Shown: positions 59,464 through 64,000 of the stretch, piece after piece
Numbering within the stretch: the first letter of the stretch is position 1
How the letters are laid out: the number at the start of each line of letters is the position of its first letter
NCBI GenBank assembly: GCA_903813345.2
Contig: CAIIXF020000010.1
Location: 14,329,181 to 14,393,180 of the forward strand
Reading direction: 5' to 3'
Length of the DNA: 64,000 nucleotides
Origin: Owenia fusiformis
Taxonomy: Eukaryota > Annelida > Polychaeta > Sabellida > Oweniidae
Translations under genes and position numbers: made by a program
The notes under the pieces: generated by a model
The model's input: only the letters and a program-made list of their open reading frames with translations
The model's database searches: none
Told to the model about the DNA's origin: nothing

Positions 59464-61946
59464 CTGGAAATACAATTAAATAAAGGAATTAACAGGCTTT
59501 TAGAATTCAATTTCCTTGAAGTGGGTGTCGTGTTTGTCTATTGTTAAGAATCAGTGTTTTGGACTATAACGTATTTCGAAGGAAGGTTGGCCCATATTGA
59601 CCCTCTCGTGGATGTTGTGTCCACATCATTCGAGTCTCTTTCAACATGATTACTTTAGTATGAATCGCATGAAATGTCCTATGGTCTTATAGTGTTGGAT
59701 CGTGATATTGGTTTCTGAATATTGTTGGGATCAAAGGGCTGATAGACATTGGTTCTTTGTCCCAAAAATCATCATAGGAATGCTGGGGTTTGTTTGTTTG
59801 TTCATTTTGTCGTATGACTCGCATGATCTGCCAATGGTTACATGTTGATAATTATGGGAAAAGTTATGCCAGTCGTTTATTTTTTGTCTCGTAGAACTGT
59901 TTTAAATAGTACTTTTTCCAGTCTCCTGTATTTAGAATACCTCAAGTTGTTTTGTTTATTTCAATATAAAAACGGAATTACTGAATAAAGATCCTCTAAT
60001 TTGTTCGTTATATCATTTGTTTCGCCTTGTGGTGTGTTGCTTTGGCCAAGTGATATTCTACGCCGAGTCGTTATCAACTGAGCACCCCGACCTTCTTCAA
60101 AGGACTTAATTTATGCTTAAATTCAGAAAGAAGTGAAACACCCTTGGACCAAGGATGACGATTGAGCACGGTTCTATGATGTTACTGCTATGTTATTGCT
60201 ATTTTAGCTTGAAATGATTGATTTTTGGCTATTATAATTTGGTTCGAAATTTTATTTTAACTACTTTAATAATATTTAAAGTTCCTTGACCGATACAACT
60301 TTACAGTAATATGATCATACTCAGACTGATACAAACAGTCATACTTTAAACTACGATAATACCATACATGATAAATATCATAATTTCATTTTTTGATTTT
60401 TTTTCATTTTTCCGAATTTTTTCATTTTCCGAATATTTTCATTTTTAAAAATTTTTTCTTTAGAATAATTTCAATTTTTCAAATTCTTTTAAATATTATG
60501 TTTTTCTTTTTCCTAAATTTTCAATGTACATTAGGGAGTTGAATATTTTTTCTCTCATTCAACAGAGGACTTTAAGTAGATATTGCCCCTGGCCATGGTA
60601 AGGTCGTTATTCACCAGTAAGGATGAAGAATGTGAGGAGTGTCCCTAGGATGATATCAATATTAATATAATCCTTGTGATATTCACCACATCAAATTCCT
60701 CCTAGTGAATAACTTCTTTATATTTCACAACATTGGACAAATTACAATGTGAACTTGATCAAACATATGACAACCGTGGCCTGGATACATCAAATAAGAT
60801 AGAAATGAGAGTGTTATATAAAGAAGTAATTCACCAGGAGGGATTTGGTATGGAGAATATCACGAGGATGATATCAATATATCCCGAGGGAATATCCCGT
60901 TTGCGATAACCTACGTGCTCCTTTTTGGTATAAAAGTTCTAAAATCCTTCTCAGTACATACGATGGCATATTTTGAACATTTTATCTTTTCTATTTAATA
61001 CCAACTTAACCTATGCATATTTAAAACTAAAACTGTACTATTATAATGTCAAAATGTTCATTTCAGAAGTTATAATTTATGTAGCGTTTTAGCTCTTGAT
61101 TTGCATGTAACGTGCATTTATGCATATTCACAAGTCAATAAACGCAAAACCTAATAACAAGTTATCACGCTTGCTAACCATGTAACATCACTTACCTATT
61201 TCTCCAATGTTGCACGATTCAAAAAAGGTGATTCTTTTTGAAAACCGTCAGGAAGGTCGAGATGTTTGATTCGGTCATATGTGTGCAACCAAGCAGATGT
61301 TTAGTGTTGCTACACATAGCTTCTTACTGCAATATCCCTAGTTATCTCAACAATAAGTGCATCAAATGAATAGAAGATGCAGGGTCATAAATTATTCACC
61401 TACCTTCAGTCAGTTCTAATGTTCTAATTAATCGTCTAATTTTTCCTCTAATAAAAATCCAATTTTCTAGCTTGCATGCGCTAATTTGTACGAGGGTCGT
61501 AACTGTTGTCGAGATTACGTCGAAAGATTTATTCCCCTTCCTACTAAGCTTATCCTGTCTGTCAAAGGTGTAAAGTATAAACTGATCATATAATCCGAGA
61601 AGATGAATTGCTCTTTTTTATATTAACGTGTATAACATGAGAGTTATGGTTATGAAGAAAAGGGAAGCAAAATATCATATCTTACCTATTTCAAAAATGC
61701 AGCGACGAAGTGTCAATATTAATATCAAACACTTTTTCAATACGTTTTCCGTTGATTTAATATGATTCCTTTATATAAGTAACTTTTTTATTTATTCGAT
61801 GTTTAGTTTGTCAAGCATTTTATCATACTACTTAATTGTTTTCTCTTCACGCTTGTTAGTTTCCCTCCTGCTAATATGTCAGCAATTGTTCCAAATAAGT
61901 AATTCAGTCCGTCAACAAGTTTAATGTCCTTAAAGCTATGACAATG
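59464..61946. other. Upstream region of the second GPCR; repeats only
   Basis: It holds a block shared with 55815-55890 (60095-60165), a run of T-rich ATTTTC words (60385-60500) and the inverted repeat at 60606-60885. On the minus strand a 43-codon open stretch (FKDIKLVDGLNYLFGTIADI... to a stop at 61803) follows an AG at about 61938, but has no pyrimidine tract and no recognised domain. Confidence 0.4.
60606..60885. mobile_element. Inverted-repeat element around GTGATATTC / ACTTCTTTATAT
   Basis: The left arm (about 60660-60726: CTTGTGATATTCACCACATC, AAATTCCTCCTAGTGAATAA, CTTCTTTATAT) is mirrored by the right arm (about 60815-60880: ATATAAAGAAGTAATTCACC, AGGAGGGATTTGGTATGGAG, AATATCACGAGG). 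The arms enclose about 90 bp. A partly similar TTATTCACCAGTAAGGATG stretch precedes the left arm. Non-coding. Confidence 0.65.
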
Positions 61947-62241
61947 AGGATTGGCTCCCAGAGTGCAACATCTATATTCTGTCCCATATATGGGCATGTC
62001 GTGATACAAAATTCGAATTCAAATAGCCGCCATTTTGTTCACTTCAACATTTGAATCGTGATTTTTGGTCTTACTTCCGAACGATAAATTCCAAAACTCA
62101 CAAGAAATGATCGAGATATTGGTTCGAATCTTTTGAACTGTTTATTTTGAATTTATAGTTGGTTTTAATTTCAGAAAATAACGACATTTCGATGTTTTCA
62201 TTGTTGGAAAATATAGAGTTTCGATCCTGGGAGCCAATCCT
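61947..62241 (+). mobile_element. ~295-bp MITE with AGGATTGGCTCCCAG ends, copy 1
   Basis: The left end AGGATTGGCTCCCAGAGTGC and the right end CCTGGGAGCCAATCCT are inverted repeats. The body is nearly identical to 62817-63111 in the same orientation. No convincing target duplication was found. It includes AAATAGCCGCCATTTTGTTC. Confidence 0.8.
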
Positions 62242-62816
62242 CCTTGAAGCCATGACATAAGTGTAAAATGGATCATAAAGACAAAATGGCGTGAACGAGT
62301 TAGCTCGACCTTTTCAAAAAATATTATTGTACTTTGTTAACACTATGAAAAATCTAAAAATGGTTTGTTTTATTATCCATAAATACCAACATGCAATTTG
62401 TAAGCAATCAAGTTTGTTTTTGCCAAAATGTGTGACATCACAAACAGAGTATCTTGGCATGAAGCAATTGAAATAAAAACATAACACGGAACATAACATT
62501 ATGACACCAAAAGCTATTATCACACAAAACTAGTTTAAATGATTAGTTTTTATGTAGTTAAGAGGGGCATTATCTTTATCGTTTGTACCAGAGTTAGTTA
62601 ATAATTTTTATGGGATTTCTAATATTTTTCAGCTAAGAAGTTACTTTTTACGATTCACATATTGTGGGTTTGAATGGTTTTGTTTGCGTTTAAAATAATC
62701 AATAAAGCCAGTGTAATATACATGATAAGTGTCAGAAGAACTATAATTTTGATCATTTCTTATAATAACGAAATAGTTAAATAAAAATAGTCAAATAGTT
62801 AAGCTTGTATTTAAGG
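62242..62816. other. AT-rich sequence between two MITE copies
   Basis: No gene was recognised; only short chance frames are present. Confidence 0.4.
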
Positions 62817-63111
62817 AGGATAGGCTCCCAGAGTGCAACATCAATATTCTGTCTCATATATGGGCATGTCGTGATACAAAATTCGAATTCAAACATCCGC
62901 TATTTTGTTCACTTCAACGTTTGAATCGTGAATTTTGGTCTTATTTCCAAGCGATAAATTCCAAAACTGACAAGAAATGATCGAAATATTGGTTCGAATA
63001 TTTTGAACGGTTTATTTTGAATTTATAGTTGGTTATAATTTCAGAAAATAACGGCATTTTGACGTTTTCATTGTTGGAAAATATCGAGTTTCGATCCTGG
63101 GAGCCAATTTT
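62817..63111 (+). mobile_element. ~295-bp MITE with AGGATAGGCTCCCAG ends, copy 2
   Basis: Direct copy of 61947-62241 with roughly 5-8% differences by eye. The ends are AGGATAGGCTCCCAGAGTGC and TGGGAGCCAATTTTCC. The two copies start 870 bp apart. Confidence 0.8.
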
Positions 63112-64000
63112 CCTTGGCCCCTCGCGGCCCCTCCATATTTAACAAAGTTTCAATCAAGATCAAGGCCAGTAGCTTTAATGAAATACCCGTTATCTCAGAA
63201 TCTAAGCTACAAAATTCGCCTTGGTATCCAAAGTAGCAGACACAGTTTTGTAGTTAGTAAATAGTAGGCTTTTAATTTAGTTATTTACAAAACAATGAAT
63301 AAATAAACGTTAATAAACTAAATAAGTAAGATGTAACCCTAACAAAAAGCCGAAAGGCGAAAGTACCTCAATTGTTATTGTCTGGTACAACGTTAATTAC
63401 AAAACTTGCTATTACGTATCCTGGGATATTGTAATCTTTTCACAATTTCAACAAAACAATTCTTTATTTCCAGTAGATTTAATCCAATCTTAAACGCAAA
63501 CTCTACGTCTATCACTAATAGTTGGATCCAGTGACATGGCTCATAAAACCCGAATACGTCTTTTTGATATAAACTACTCGAAACGAGCCCATCTTTAAAG
63601 ATCCTTCCGGAGATAATAGCATCGAAAACCCTGTAAACATTTAGATAATTGGAAGCTACATAAATAGTAAATCAATTCATTTGATTTAGAATAATTGACC
63701 ACGTTATTTACGCAGACATTCATTGTTTGAATAAAGATAAAAATTTATTTTCTCAGACATGCGTTCCCTTATTTTTCTTTGCCTCGTAACAATGATTTTG
63801 TCAAGATTGGCTACGTGAGAAAAGTTATCCATGTAACACTAAGCTAATATGGGACTCAGATAGCATTATGGAATTGATAGGTAGGAGTCATGTTTTATGG
63901 TAATGTCTAATCAGCTATATGCCATTATCTGCCAGCTCTGCAATTCAATAAAAAGGAAAAGACTTACTGATATAATTTATAGTTATGTGATATTTATCTT
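63112..64000. other. AT-rich sequence to the end of the window, nothing recognised
   Basis: A small GCCGAAAGGCGAAAG word at 63349 and short chance frames are all that is visible. Confidence 0.4.

Noticed and set aside
61803-61943. Minus-strand 43-codon stretch FKDIKLVDGLNYLFGTIADI... as a terminal exon
   Set aside because: The preceding AG lacks a pyrimidine tract, the region upstream is a MITE, and no family is recognised.

Overview
This is a window of animal nuclear DNA. It is AT-rich and intron-bearing, with sparse genes and dense repeats, and shows no bacterial signatures (no operons, no ribosome-binding sites). The gene types and a pearl-like Helitron with ~146-bp internal repeats point to a lophotrochozoan, most likely a mollusc such as a bivalve. 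That assignment is inference, and the species cannot be read from the sequence.

Four protein-coding loci are well supported. (1) The last two coding exons of a secretory carrier-associated membrane protein (SCAMP) lie at 2.2-2.75 kb on the + strand, followed by a long 3' region. (2) A single-exon 711-residue protein lies at 35.3-37.5 kb on the - strand. It has a hydrophobic N-terminus, a degenerate acidic repeat region, an eight-cysteine somatomedin-B domain and a further cysteine-rich ectodomain. (3, 4) Two rhodopsin-class peptide-receptor-like GPCRs lie at 47.1-48.3 kb (+) and 58.2-59.4 kb (-). They are inverted paralogues about 88% identical after their N-termini, each with an intronless coding region and a splice acceptor just upstream of the start codon. 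Two weaker candidate coding exons lie at 17.8 kb and 23.3 kb.

The stretch from about 10 to 32 kb is an old tandem segmental duplication. Segment A (about 10.0-18.4 kb) is collinear with segment B (about 21.9-27.5 kb), offset about 11.9 kb at its start. Two blocks of a third copy appear at 43.6-44.2 kb, about 24 kb from their partners at 19.6-20.5 kb. Mobile elements landed in single copies after duplication, so the other copy preserves the empty site. This defines one 1.43-kb long-inverted-repeat element (5-bp target duplication) and one ~0.37-kb family (9-bp target duplication) to the base.

The rest is repeat-dominated. There are many palindromic or terminal-inverted-repeat elements at 1.8, 3.5, 6.7-7.3, 12.9, 14.2, 24.6, 39.0, 40.3, 44.4, 45.3, 56.4, 60.6, 61.9 and 62.8 kb. 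A ~4.06-kb foldback element at 49.8-53.9 kb has ~1-kb inverted arms. Three minisatellites have 51-, 45- and 36-bp periods, all multiples of three, so they stay open in reading frames without being convincing genes. Fragments of retroelement coding sequence occur at 11.2 kb and 33.3 kb.
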